Assembly: GCA_033439765.1 (NCBI GenBank)
Contig: JAULSN010000002.1
Location: 6,758,001 to 6,822,000, forward strand
Source: Lasiosphaeria ovina
Lineage: Eukaryota > Ascomycota > Sordariomycetes > Sordariales > Lasiosphaeriaceae
Direction of reading: 5' to 3'
DNA length: 64,000 nucleotides
Shown here: positions 43,818 to 55,512 of the stretch, one piece after another
Layout of the letters: every line of letters begins with the position of its first letter
How positions within the stretch are numbered: position 1 is the stretch's first letter
Translations under genes and position numbers: made by a program
Notes under the pieces: generated by a model
Databases searched by the model: none
What the model was told of the DNA's origin: nothing
Seen by the model: the letters and a program-made list of their open reading frames with translations, nothing else

Positions 43818-44403
43818 TTCTTGCATTCGTGTCTCATCCAGACCCAATTGGTTGTTGCAGAACAGGTCTGCAAAACTGCACTATATGTGTACGGTTCAAG
43901 GCAGGGCCTGCACGGGCCACTGTAATTAAACCACCATTTCCATAAGGATAGAGGTCCCCGACCGCCTTCTCTTCGTCCTTATAATCAGTGATTGATATAT
44001 TTATTAAATGCACTCATCTTTGCATGCTTCTAGAATACTTCGGAGACATGTTGTGGATAGTACAGGCTGGGCACTGAGAACTATCGTGGATGTCTAAAAA
44101 GCCTAGCTGTTAGGGAAATTGGGCTCTTTGTTTGAATTCGTTTAAAGTTATTTTTCGATAAAAGGCATAATTAGCAGTTACGGGAGATATCTAACGCCTT
44201 CCACTGCAGAGAGGAAATAATCCGAGGATTTGTCACCGAACTGCGAGCAACGGTGAACCGCCAAACCAGAGCAACCAAAAATGCATAGAATCTAAAAAAC
44301 TAACGCCGCATGGAATGCTAGCCCCGGGAAGCCCAAAATAAAATGATACTGCGCAAAAAAAGTGGCATGACTAGCATTTCCAAAAGAGCTTAGAGCTCTT
44401 GTG
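43818..44403. other. intergenic, repeat flank
   Basis: The first about 90 bp (CCCAATTGGTTGTTGCAG...CTGCACTATATG) match the flank of the second SINE-like copy and the repeats at 30.6 and 32.7 kb. The rest is AT-rich and featureless. Confidence 0.45.
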
Positions 44404-45375
44404 TCAATGGTGTCCATGCCCACGGCCGCCGCTCCCATGTCCGTGACCGTGACCGCGTCCGTTGCCGTGCCCACTTTCTTGGCCGTGTTGGGCGTACTGT
44501 GGCTGCTGCGGGTAGTAGCCGGGCTGGCCCTGATAGTACTGCTGGGGCTGCTGCTGGCTGCTGCCACCCATCAAGCCACCCAACATCCCGCCAATTCCAC
44601 CCTGGCTGGCGCTGCCATTCTGATTGTTGTGCTTCTTGTGCTTCTTGTCCTTGAGCTTGCTCTCGATGAAGTTGGCGGCGATCGCGCCTGCCGCGCCTCC
44701 CATAATCTTGCTCATGGTGCCGCCGTGGCCGATCTTGCTACCGAGGAAGGCGCCACCAGCACCGCCGGCAACGGTGGATAGGAAACCCTTCTCGCCATCA
44801 GGGCCATCAGGACCGAGCGTTCCAGCAGGGACAGCGGAACCTTGTTGTGTGGCGCCTGGGTGGGTGCTGGCAGAGGAGTCCTTGTACTGCTGTTGCTGGG
44901 GGTCGGCGTACGTTGGCTGCGGCTGGTAGCCTGCCCCCGACTGGGACGAAGGGGGACGGTCAAATGGTGATGGGGCCGGGTAGGCGACATTGCCGGACTG
45001 GGCCGAAGTGGGGCGTGAGTTTTGATCCTGCGGGTTCCCGTATGGCTGGAGATGTTGCTGGGAGTAGTCAGGCTGTGTCTGTGGCGGGTATGGCAGACCC
45101 TGCTGTTGATAGGGCGGTGGCGGGTATTGCTGCTGAGGATATCCATATGTCATAGCATTTGGGCTTGGTGCTGGACTTGGGGCGTATTGCGGCTGCTGGG
45201 GGTACGGGCTTGGTGGCTGCCCATATGGGCTTTGAGAAGGGTATGGGCTTTGTTGGCCTGGATATTGGTGTCCCTGAGGTGTGTATGGGCTGGCTTGGGA
45301 ATTTGGACTTCCCTGCGGGTATGGGCTCGCCTGCGCTGGCTGCCCCGACGCAGCGTAATATTCCTGGGCCGACAT
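44404..45375 (-). CDS. glycine-zipper, Pro/Gln/Tyr-rich protein
   Basis: A single-exon frame of 323 residues. Residues 1-185 are Pro/Gln/Tyr/Ser-rich with repeated YPQ, SPY and QQ units, as in prion-like or RNA-associated domains. Residues about 198-238 contain GFLSTVAGGAGGAFLGSKIG and, after a break, MGGAAGAIAANFIE. These are two small-residue helices of the glycine-zipper 2TM type (PF05433-like). A Lys-rich KDKKHKKHNN segment follows, then a second YYQGQPGYYPQQ tract and a His/Gly-rich tail. Proteins of this architecture are widespread in ascomycetes without assigned function. The zipper suggests membrane association or oligomerisation, the flanks phase separation; both are inference. ATG 45375 is the first in frame. 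Confidence 0.75.
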   Translation of the reverse strand: MSAQEYYAASGQPAQASPYPQGSPNSQASPYTPQGHQYPGQQSPYPSQSPYGQPPSPYPQQPQYAPSPAPSPNAMTYGYPQQQYPPPPYQQQGLPYPPQTQPDYSQQHLQPYGNPQDQNSRPTSAQSGNVAYPAPSPFDRPPSSQSGAGYQPQPTYADPQQQQYKDSSASTHPGATQQGSAVPAGTLGPDGPDGEKGFLSTVAGGAGGAFLGSKIGHGGTMSKIMGGAAGAIAANFIESKLKDKKHKKHNNQNGSASQGGIGGMLGGLMGGSSQQQPQQYYQGQPGYYPQQPQYAQHGQESGHGNGRGHGHGHGSGGRGHGHH

Positions 45376-47702
45376 TATTTCCTTCTTTTTTTCCTTTGAT
45401 GCGATTGGCAGGTTCCGACGCGACGACTAGAAAATCGGCGAGGGTAAAGCGATCGGCGGTTGCTGTGTTGTGTCGTGAATGCAAATTAGCAGCTTGAAAG
45501 TGGCACGAAAAGTGTTTTGTTGAAAAATCCTAGGTAGAAACGTTTCATGGCCAACAAGCCAGGGACAGGTCCTTAATAAATTGCCCTGGACATGAGCAAA
45601 CCTTCTTTTTGCCTCACTGACGCAGTCCTTCCGGCCATCCGAGTTGGTGGCGCAGCCGGGTTTCGGCGGAATCATGTGCCTACCCCTCCAACGAAGAGGC
45701 CTAACTGAGGGGCATCGAGGGGGGGGCGCCACAGGCATTCGTCAGAGGGCTAAGCCTCCTCCTGGCTGCGCCTCTTGGCGACCGGGGCTTTAGATAGGGT
45801 TATATGCGACGAATTCGAATTAGGGTTATGCTAGGTGCTTGCAAACTCCTGAAAACGAAAGACCCCCTTAACCGAGACATAAAGAGAGCCCAGGCGACAG
45901 ACAGCCCTTGCTGACTTGGAAGCATGAAAGTTCAAATGGAGAAAGGTGTAGATAGGTAGTAGGTAGTAGGCATTTCGAAAAAAAGGGTTCTAGAAGCCCA
46001 TCATTCGAAAATAGCAAATGTAAGTCCCAAAAAGAAGCCCCTGACCTAAGCCAAGTGTTAGTTCTAGAACTTAGCGATAGAAAATGTCTGCTACTCAGAA
46101 TTTAAAACTAACAATCCGAAACAATGAGCACGGAGCAGGCGGTTTAAATCTTAACTGCTTGTCGAGCTGCGGTGGATCTCCAGATACTGCCTGCCAGTTA
46201 ATTACCAAGAAGGGGAAATTCCTAAACGGGCTTGACAGTGTGGTTTCTCTCATCTGGGGTCTTGAGGCTTGTGTAAGGCGACGCAGTTTTTGAGAGTAGG
46301 TGGTACAATCGCACGCCTGTGGTCAACTCTGAGCGAATAATTGCCCCAGACTAGGATCTTGACTACTCCGCCCATTCTCCAAGTGACGACGCATTACAGT
46401 GGTGTTTTAGAGAACCCAGAGAGCTGATCAGCTGAATGAGGGAGCAATTACCCCTCTTCTTTCGTGCCCCTGGCTAGGCTGTTTCTAGCCACATTGTTAG
46501 GGAAGAATGTCATTGCATCCAGATTATACCTTTCTGTCTTCCCTAGGATAGAAAGACCCAATGAATGGATGAGGCGATTGCTTTCTAGGTACGACGTTAT
46601 CGACACATATTGGAGTGTCGTCCAAGGTGGACCGAGAGGTGGGGCGCTAGGTCCAACTTCCACAATCGAGACCGGTCATGTTTTTCCATGGCAGCAGGAC
46701 CCGCTGCTGCACACCGCCTGAAGAAATTCTGGCTTCCTTCCTGGTTCGGACGGCTAACAGATGGAATCCACTCCGCCTGGGCAAAAATTGTGTGCAGTGG
46801 TGAGCAGGGGCCAGCCCAAGCAGGCGGCCTTGATGAAAAAGGAAAGCACGTGACTTCGCGTCCAATTTCGCTTTCCCCAATACCTGTCGAAGTGGTCAGT
46901 GCGTGTTCCGATTTGGCAGAGGCCGCTGTGGAGCGCCATTTTTGGTCATTCGCGAAAAATTGGGCAGACCCCGCCCAATCCAGTCATCCGAGGGGTTTTG
47001 CGGGTAGGATCGTTGGGGTGGCCCGTGCGTGCATCGTGCGATACCAGAACGGTTTCGCTCCTGTGACGTTATACTGCCCCAGCTTCTGCTTCCGTTGAAA
47101 TATTAACCACTCGTCCTTCACGCTCCCACACTACTGATGAGCGCTCGTGCTGTGGTTCGCAGCGACATGCCCGCCGTCGAGACTTGGAAGGGTTTGGGCC
47201 AATTGGTCGTACCGCCACTGTATCTTCGCGGATTTGGGTTCGAACTGTGCTGCACAGTGCAGTACGTGGCTGGACTGGTTTGGCTCCGGGTGTGACTGTG
47301 GAGCTTGCCCTGGCCGCGTGGCTCCGCTGTCAGTCAGACCGTGCCAGTGCGCAAAACGCAGCGACTGAGCACTGGCCAGGCGTGTCTCCAATTCTGCCAG
47401 GGCGCGGCACGCCCGCTAACCAAGTTGGCTGGTGCCGCCGCGGCGTCGCGAAACCGCGTAATAGCCAACTGAATACCTTGGCCTTGGGGCACCCGCCGCC
47501 TGTCCCGTCCACCACTGCAAGCAAATCGCCAAATCTCGCAAACCCTGCAGTGCCTTGCCGAACTCGACCTCGCGTCGCTCCCCTCCCCCCTCCCCCCCTC
47601 GCCTGGCTCTCCCACCACTCCGCCTCGCGTCGGGCCCATCGTCGCCATTTCGCTCTGCCCCCATTCTCATCGGCGGCTTGCTCTGCCCGCTGCGTTGCAA
47701 TC
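45376..47702. other. long intergenic region
   Basis: About 2.3 kb between divergent genes. Short frames only. The last 500 bp are CCTCCCC/TCGC-rich, a likely promoter and leader of the Whi5-type gene. No RNA gene or repeat recognised. Confidence 0.45.
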
Positions 47703-49576
47703 ATGGACATCGACGCACCTTCGCTTCCGCCTCGGCTCGACCCTCGACGTGTCGGGGACAAAGACGCCACGTCAATCCCGTCTTCGGCAATCAACCAAGC
47801 CATCGACTCGCTCCCCGCCAAAGTGCAGCGCGAACCGGACGCCATGCCGGGTGGACACGGCCAGGAAACACGACCCGCTGCTGCAGGCCACGCGACTTCG
47901 TTCCGCGCCAGCCCCCTGAGCAGCAGCAGCAATCCACTCGAACGCGACCAGCCCGTGGGCGACGTTTCCGGCGACTTCCACTCCCACTCGATCCCCTACT
48001 CGCCGTCATTCCCCCCCAAGCCTGCTCCTCTCGCCCACCAGAGAAGCCGCGTCAATACTACGTCGGCCCAGCGACAGCACGCTCCTCCCTCGAGCAGCAA
48101 CTCGCAGGACAGCTCGACAAACGACGGCGACCTCGTCTTCACCCCTCCCGGAAGCGAGGGTGGCATGAGCCCCGAAAACGGCAGCGGGCACGACTCGAGC
48201 CAGGAGTCACAACTCTTGCGGCTCTCGCAGATTGCTGCAGCCCAGGCAAGGATACCAGACACTAGTGCCATGGATGCCGATGGAAATGGGGGCTCGTCGA
48301 GGAAGAGAATGGCAGACGGTCTTGTGAAACATACGCGCAATCAGTCGAGCGTGTCGCCGGTCCGCGCGCCTGGCCATTCTCGAAACACCAGCGCGCTGAG
48401 TATGGCTTCAACTGCTAGCAGTCGTCTTGGAGAGGTACGCGTCCGGGGGTGTCGTTCGGGCCTTTGTTGCCAATCGATGGCTACGGTCCTCGCCAACCTT
48501 GCTGACTCTCCTCCTAGGTTTCTGCCGAGCTCAAAGTACGCCTGTCATACGCAATGGTCAAAGTCAACCACGGGTGGCAGTCTCACTCAATTGACCAGGT
48601 AGAGACGCTGGCTTCTCAAGCCGCGTCTCCTACCTCTAGCACGTCCACCGTACAGTTGAGAAACGGTTCCTCGGCCAGCCCCCAACTTTCCAATGTCTCG
48701 CATAGTGGCAGCAACAACACAACCCCTGCGACAGGGTCGCAGCACCAGTTCCCCAGCCGCACAGTCGATTCTCTCTGGCGAGAGTCTCCGCTCTCCGGCT
48801 CCCGTGGAAGTTCAACTTCGCCCGTCAAGCCCACCCATACGCTCGCGCCTCCTGTGTCGATCCAGCCATCTCGACACCTTAGCAACCCCCGCAGAAACTC
48901 GAATCCGAGGCAGCCGCCTGCTTATCTCTCAAGCTCACACCAGTCTTCACCAAACACTGGGCCTCACACACCTGGCAAGCCCAGTCCATATCTCGGAACC
49001 CACTTCCAAAGAACGCCCAACGCTGATCCCATGTTGTTTTCTCCCAACCAGAGCGTAAGAGAGCAAGATGCGGTCGAGTCTCTTCTTTTCATGAGCAGCC
49101 CAGGAAACTCGGCAAATCTCAAGCACGCCTTTCCTTCCCAAACACTGCCGTCAAGTCAACCCGGAACATTGCGGACAGCTCTTCCTACCGGGCCCCGGAA
49201 AAGCCTGCCGAGTGGGAGACCAACGAACCATGTTCGTTCCCAGTCTCATACACAGAAGCGCGTTGGGTTTGAGAAATCCCCTCGTGAGATGGAGATTGAC
49301 GAGCCTTTTGGGACGCCCAATTCCCGGGCCACCCCAAGGCGTAAGATTAATGGGGGATTTGGCAATGGCCATATCGAAGCGCCCGCATCCCGGCTCAAGC
49401 AAATTCCTGTCTCCTCTGGCCTCACTGTGCCATTTAAACCGCGTCCTGCCCTGCGAGACGAGGATATAGATCGGATGCTCGACCGGGCCGCTGCTGAGGA
49501 CTCAGACTCGGAAGGAGAAATTCGCATTCCGATAGGAAGGGCGCGCCGGGAAGGCGCTAACATCATCGGCGCCTAG
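47703..49576 (+). CDS. Whi5/Nrm1-type G1/S transcriptional repressor
   Basis: A 596-residue protein from exons 47703-48434 and 48518-49576 (GTACGC donor, CTAG acceptor, phase 0). The only folded element is the Whi5-domain (GTB) motif at the start of exon 2: LGE/VSAELKVRLSYAMVKVNHGW, then SIDQVE (about residues 242-272). This motif binds the SBF/MBF complex in yeast and represses G1/S genes until Cln-Cdk phosphorylation. The rest is Ser/Pro-rich and disordered, with many SP and TP sites that fit Cdk control. The C-terminus DEDIDRMLDRAAAEDSDSEG is conserved-looking, followed by a basic end. The start ATG follows CAATC and opens MDIDAPSLPPRLD. A function in the mitotic start switch is inferred from the family. 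Confidence 0.82.
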
Positions 49577-51449
49577 AATACACCGCAGTGCTGGGAAATG
49601 TCGCATGCACTTTGCGATGCCCACACCCGGAGAGACCGAACATTACGCTATTGGGATCATGCTCGATGGCCTTGAGGGGACTTGAGAGAAGAGATTTTTG
49701 GAAACCACGTGGTTAACTCCACTGGTTCGACTGGGGATACACTTTGGCCATGCTGCCATGCTTGAGACCTCCCGCAATGGATCACATGCCCCAACATAGG
49801 AACACACACGATCGCTTTGGACCCAGCAGGCGCTCGATCTTTGTTTCTAATCGATAAAGGAAGCCGCCAAGGCCCTGCAGAATGGGCAAGCTCTCATTCC
49901 CTACACGCGTACGGAGAGTCGGTACATGCCACGCTTTATGGCTGCTCTACATTATTATTTTCCTTGCTCGGTTTGCATTACTTGTCTTTCTGATAATAGC
50001 TTTCGAGATATCGACGAGCCTCTCACCCGCTTCGATGTATGTGGGGCTAGGCGGCAATGTGCTTATGACAAGGTTTGCTCTTCGGGAATGTTTCTTTTGC
50101 TAGGAGCAAGGGGGGATCTGTCAGCTTTTCGAGATACCTTGACCAGGACACGGTTGCATTTTTCGTCTTCTCTTCACACATCAGATCTATCACATCCTTG
50201 ACCCTAAGAGGGGGTGGTCGTCATCTTGGCCGAATGCAATTCTTGCTACGGATGAGATACCAGGTGGCTGCATTCTGGACCGGTGTTGATGGGCGATGGC
50301 TTTATTTTATTCTTATTTTTCGTTTGGGTTTCTTGGCTCTCTCGGCAGAGGACACATTTCACCAAGGGTCTCCGTATGCCACGACCGAACACGGGGGACA
50401 TGTACATACTCGTGGCATGTGCCGAGCAGAGAGCAATACAAATTCGCTTTGGTGGAAGGCCTTTTCAGGGAAGGAATAATGAGAGTTGGCCAAATTTTGG
50501 CTGTTTTGCGGCGCAGGGCAGGGCATAATTAGCTCCATGCCGAAAGCTTGTCCGTTGACAACTTAACCATGGCTGAACTTCTGAACTCAAGGAGTGACTC
50601 ACTTCCCGAACCTCTTGCTCTCCGGCCGGTTCGAGGTATAAAGTCTACGTGCCTGGCAGATTCCGTCTCCTGCTCGTTTCCTGTCTAATCCAATTTCAAA
50701 GTCGCGCTCGACCACAGCCACGCTGCCACCAACGGGGGTCGGGAACGATGTTCATTGCTGGAACTGGATCCTGGAAGTCGGCGCCTGGGCCAGACAAAAC
50801 ACACACTGATGACTGATGGGCTGGCCAGCGAGAGACGCGACACGCTTGCACCTCAGACGACGAATGGATCTTTACTTTCTCCCCTGGTGAGGCCATGGTT
50901 TCGTAGTTTCCCTAACCTGATCTCTGCTTTCACTCCCACATTCGGAGGCAACACCCGCTCCGTGTCCACGGCGAGCAGCACAGCTCGGCAGCCTTTGGAT
51001 GCTTCGAATCGGTAGCCTTGCCGTGTCACGAGTTGGATCGTTATCTCCACAGAGAGGTGGAATCGAAGAGAACGAGGCGAAAGACCTACGAAACCGCACC
51101 GAGTGACTTGAGGTATCCAATTATCGTCATGCTCTAGTCACTGGCTATTAACCATGAGGCTCAGGGCAAGAAGAGAAGGCGGTGTGGAGGTTTCGAGACG
51201 CTCGCTGCTCTCGTTCCTGTGGGAATTCGGTGACAAAAGCGTCTCTATTCTGGCTGGCCAGATTTCTGCAGCAGATCATCATCTGTTGAGCGCGACGCTC
51301 TCAAAGGGCTGAACGCGACGCAGACGTTGTTCCTGTTGCGGCCATCACACTTTTCGTTTGTCCTAGGGCTGCCCGTCCTGACACGGCTACCTCTAGCATC
51401 CGAGAGCACGCGATCGAAGTACGACAATCAGGCGGTGCGTCCATTCCCG

Positions 51450-51820
51450 GCGGGAAACCGCTCCTTGGCAGACACTGGTATATGGTTCGAGACATTTGTC
51501 TAGAAAAATGCAGAACTACTGCCAAGGCTCGGGCTCACCCTGAGTTAATCGGGAGATCGCATGCATCTTCGGCAACTTCCTTCAAGTGCTTGAGGATAAA
51601 AAAACGAGCAATAATCCTTTTCCTATCACAATCGAGCGGGCGTAGGGAGACCAGGGGCGCGACTGAAAGATGTCTTCGCCCTGACGCCAAATCTGTCTCT
51701 GTCCAGCGGGAAACCGCTCCTTGGCAACAATATCTCCGTTCCTCAAGCTTCAAAAGGGCTGGGTTACAAATGATACTAGCGTCAAGGTCTGGGGCTCAAC
51801 CCGAGTCAATCGGGGGATGG
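51450..51820. repeat. direct repeat pair about 250 bp apart
   Basis: GCGGGAAACCGCTCCTTGGC occurs exactly at about 51,450 and 51,699. Each is followed about 80 bp later by a diverged GGCTC...CCC/TGAGT.AATCGGG.GAT segment. An old tandem duplication or a repeat-element remnant. Confidence 0.55.
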
Positions 51821-51955
51821 ACGGCGACGGTCTCTCCATGCTCAGCGCTGAACAAATTGGATCCTCTGTTCAAAGCAGAATTTGAACACGCAAGTGGGAG
51901 TCATCTCAGGTTTCCAAAAAAATTACAGACCGGTCTCCCGAAGTGAAGGGAGGCG

Positions 51956-52006
51956 GATGTGAGCGCCGAGAGGGGCGATATACCCTCCTCGAGCGCCGCT
52001 CACATC
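51956..52006. repeat. strong 51-bp hairpin
   Basis: GATGTGAGCG at the left pairs with CGCTCACATC at the right. Inside, CCGAG-AGGG pairs with CCCT-CCTCG around a GCGATATA loop. Extended near-perfect pairing like this is unusual for random sequence. It may be a structured transcript or a transposon end. Confidence 0.5.
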
Positions 52007-53301
52007 AAATACGTAACAAGGAAGAAATAACGGTCTGCGCGACAGCCCACATGCCCTGTCATCTAGGCCTTGACAACGAGCCCGGGAGACGCAAGCACTG
52101 AAAGCAGGGTTCTCCTGTCTGGCGTCTCTTGGTGTGTGGCCTGGGCAGGGTTAACAAGTCCTACAGAAATACCATGGAACCCATTCGATTCGAGCGGCAA
52201 AACCGCGCCTCAAGCATCCAAACTCGAGGACACACGAATTGAACGGGGAAATTGGGAGATGGCAGGGGAGCTCAGATCTGAACAATTGTCTGGGCTTTGG
52301 TGCTGGTCGTGGTTGCTCGGGGGATATTATGGTCCAGACGTCCACTCTCTTTACGGAGCACGGCAAGGCCATTGGACAAGCTGTAGGAGGGTGTCTAATG
52401 GGCCTCGTCGGATTGCGTCTCGCGGTTACTGGCTGCCAAAGAAAACAGCCAGTACCAAAGAAGAACAAGTTACCACGGTTAATGGCGGTCAATGATGAAA
52501 CTCCCCAAAACCATTCCGTCAGGGTCCCCAGCTCGAGGCCTAGGAGTCCTCAAGCTGGCTGATGGAACGAGCTAATTTGTTTAGAGCCTAGTGTCAGGAT
52601 CCCGGATTCCGCTGAGCTGTCTGTGCCGGTTTCTTTGAGACTGCCGAAGCCGCGCAGACTAGCTGGCTTGGGAGCTGGGTTCCTGACGAGGCAAGACATC
52701 GCTCAGGGACTGAGGCCTGTCTGTGGATGTTGCGTTTTGTCCCGTTTGTTTTACAATTAAGTTCGTGTCCTATTGCTTTGTTCTACACATTCCTTTTCTT
52801 TTGTTTTTCTTTGTTCTGTCATCCTTACCAAGCCACAGCCTTTCAGCCCTCGCCCCCTTTCCTCAAAAGCAACTATCACCATACCTAGAATACTTTCTCT
52901 ACTTGTTTTACTGTATCCGGGGACTTGTGTTTCGCAAAGGCTTAAACACAACTAAATACTACTTTCGCGTAGCGCGCGCAGTGAGTCACGTCTTTCCCAT
53001 TCGATCTAGCTAATCCACTAATCTTTGTTAGAAGCGGCTGTTGCCTAGATTGGAATAAGTGGCCAAGTCGGCATATAGCCGTGTTTTTAAGGTTGACTCC
53101 GCGAGGTGGGCGAAGGTATCGCCGGTCGGGGTTATTAAGCGATGTAGTGAAGAATTTGTACAAAAAAATAATTTGTACAAGTAGAACAGGTGATTACTGA
53201 GCTGATAGTTCACCCGGGCATCCATGGAACATGATGGGCTGTCTGGACTTGAACCAGGAACTCCCTTTCCCTAATCCAAGGTCTTAACCCCGGCTCCTTT
53301 G

Positions 53302-53606
53302 AGGAAGTCAATCATTGCAATTGACTAATTCGCGGAGCTTTAAACCGATTCTAAATGGGGGAGGCAGCTGGGGGCCCGTGTGCAGCCGCTTCCGGTTATC
53401 TTGTTAGTGTGACGGCTTGGCGAGTAATATGGGGCATTTTTCTCCGAGAAGCGGAGCACGTGATATCCCCCGCCCTTGCCCATGGCGATAATTTATTTTA
53501 CCAGTTTCGAAAAACCGTACCCCTCAGCCGGAATCGATCCAGGTCCCTTACTTGTTGTGTTCGCAATTTTTTAACAGCAGCGTTTAGCTGTTACACCACA
53601 GACCCA
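53302..53606 (-). mobile_element. tRNA-derived SINE-like element, copy 2
   Basis: Homologous to 43,533-43,817. On the minus strand it starts GGGTCTGTGG at 53606. It has a perfect A box (TGGTGTAACAG) and a one-mismatch B box (GGATCGATTCC). The body shares GAGGGGTACGGTTTTTC and the ending CAATTGCAATGATTGACTTC. The upstream flank to about 53,780 also matches copy 1 and the repeat at 32.6 kb. Confidence 0.65.
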
Positions 53607-54060
53607 TCTATGCCATACACACTTCAGCCCAGGTTCAGCTCAATTGTTTGTTGGGTGCTGGTCCGTAAAGCCGCCTTATATACAGCGGTACCCCGCGTCC
53701 ACCCCAATCAGGTATTAGGTTACCAGGACAAGCGCAGCGCCGCATCAACATCACGCTACATTCACATGATAACGTTACCGCTTCTTCTCAATCGTTTGCG
53801 AACTGAACTACCTGATATGCTTTATGCGCACTGCCTAACTAATTAATTAGGAATGCGTAGCCCGCCATAACCAGACCATACACACCGCCGTATCAACGCC
53901 ACGCTCAACACTTCACGTGCAGGAATGGTCGTGAACTTGCAGAATATTAATATAATTATTTTTACTATCGTCGCTCTTCAGCATCGAAGAGATTCTTGAA
54001 CATGGCCAACCACCAGCATTGTGCATATCCATAATTAAATAACATCTCAGCGGCAGGCCC

Positions 54061-55460
54061 GGCTAGTACAGAGAAGAACAAGCGTCACACCGACGACAAG
54101 AGCAAAGCCGACAGCCTGGCCAAGCTGTTCGTTGCTGCCCAGTCGTCCTGGATGATCCTGCAATGCGTCATGCTGTGGTCGTCGGGGCTCTTTGTGACAG
54201 CCCTCGAGCTCAACACGCTGGCGCATACCGTGTGCGCGCTGGCCATCTACCTGATATGGTGGGAGAAGCCGCTTGACGTCGGGGAGGCCACCACCATCCT
54301 CGCAGGCGATTCCATCAAGACGGTTGCATTGGTCCTTGGTGCGCCGCCTACAAAAGCCCTGCGGAGCGTAGAGCCCTAGCAGGCCCGCAAAACAAAACCC
54401 ACTATCTGCGTACTTTTGTCCAGGAGATATCTCATCTTGGCGGGCTCAAAATGTCAGCGAGCAGCGATGCATTTCCCGAGAGGCCGAATGAAGACCTCAT
54501 CTCGCCGAGCTTCGCTGTGAGCCACGGGACGTCCAAAACCAGTCACTGTCTGCCCCTGGAGCCGAGCCTGGAGTGCACGCACCACTGGCCCAAGAGCCCC
54601 GTGTCCGGCAAGTCTTGCTCTACGATACTGAGAAGGGAATATTCTTGTCGCGGGACTTTGAGAGGACATCCCCACATAGCACCAGGTCCAGTGTCTTGAT
54701 CAAGAGAGGGGAGACCATCGTTCTCGGGGCGACCAGGATCTCCATCTGGGACGGGATCAGCAGCCGGGGGGAGGACAAAATCACCATTGACCATGACTGT
54801 CTTGTCCGATGGGGAGCCTTGTTCGATTGGATCCAGTCGCCAGCCTGCCTGCTTTCGCTGCACGGGACCCTGAGTTCCAACTCGTGGGGTCTGGAGCATC
54901 ATCTTTCGCGCCGCTTGCCCTACGTGGAGCCTCTTGCAAGACGCATTCTAAACTGGCAGTTCCTCGACCCGCGGATGAGCTGGTACGGCGTCTTGTCGGT
55001 GGGCGTGTTTGTTTTTGTCACGCTGGCGTACAGCGGCATCCGCGCGTCGGCTTGGAACGGCGAGTTCCCCTTGGCCATCGAGCACCTGCTCTGGAAGGTC
55101 TCGTGCATCTATCTGCCGTGCTACGGAATTCTCGCCATGGTAATCATAACCGCGATCCAGTCTGTCGAGACGGTGTACACAAATAGGGGCCATGATATTT
55201 TCAGTAGGTCTTCCAGAAAGCACTTGTTGGTTTTCAGGCTGCGAGACATTGGGAGGGCATTCTCGCCCTACTCGGGAGTCTTCGAGCCTTTTCTCTTCGG
55301 CCCGGGCGCGTTTTTCTTGGGAGTTCTCACTTTGGGCTTCGTTGGAGCAAGGGTCTACTTCGTTGTGGAGTCGTTTCTTGCCCTTCGTAGCAAACCTCAG
55401 GCGGCCTATGACACACCGAACTGGATTACCTGCCTCATTTTTAGCTATGACCCTATCTAA
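54061..55460 (+). pseudogene. fungal multi-pass membrane protein gene, 5' truncated and frameshifted
   Basis: Begins inside the family, after a CTAG that looks like an intron acceptor, with DKSKADSLAKLFVAAQSSWMIL. It continues to NTLAHTVCALAIYLIWWEKPLDV, both typical of a large ascomycete membrane-protein family. That frame stops at 54379. The next recognisable part is in another frame (ETIVLGATRISIWDG, about 54,710). The C-terminal frame is then intact: a membrane segment near MSWYGVLSVGVFVFVTLAY, IRASAWNGEFPLAIEHLLWKVS, and GARVYFVVESFLALRSKP ending DTPNWITCL. The N-terminal exons should lie before 54,061, where the SINE-like repeat now sits. Function of the family is unknown. Unseen introns could explain one of the frame changes. 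Confidence 0.55.
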
Positions 55461-55512
55461 ATTCCGATAGCTAAGCAACAGCTGTAACCTGAACAGCCTG
55501 GTTCAACAGCCT

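Larger units (their letters stand above)
49577..53301. other. long non-coding region
   Basis: About 3.7 kb without a supported gene. The first part is the 3' UTR side of the Whi5-type gene. Frames at 49,882-50,530 lack codon-like bias or motifs. It contains a pair of direct repeats (51,450-51,820) and a strong hairpin (51,956-52,006). At about 53,226-53,293, on the minus strand, a tRNA-like 3' half (TGGTTCAAGTCC T-loop, ending CAGCCCA) abuts the SINE-like element. Confidence 0.45.

Noticed and set aside
52723..53013. 96-residue hydrophobic frame as a small membrane protein
   Set aside because: Phe/Leu/Ser bias comes from a T-rich tract; no promoter context or family pattern.
53226..53293. 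Functional tRNA gene on the minus strand
   Set aside because: The T arm and CCA-proximal end are tRNA-like, but no matching 5' acceptor or seven-base anticodon loop is found. Regarded as a relic.
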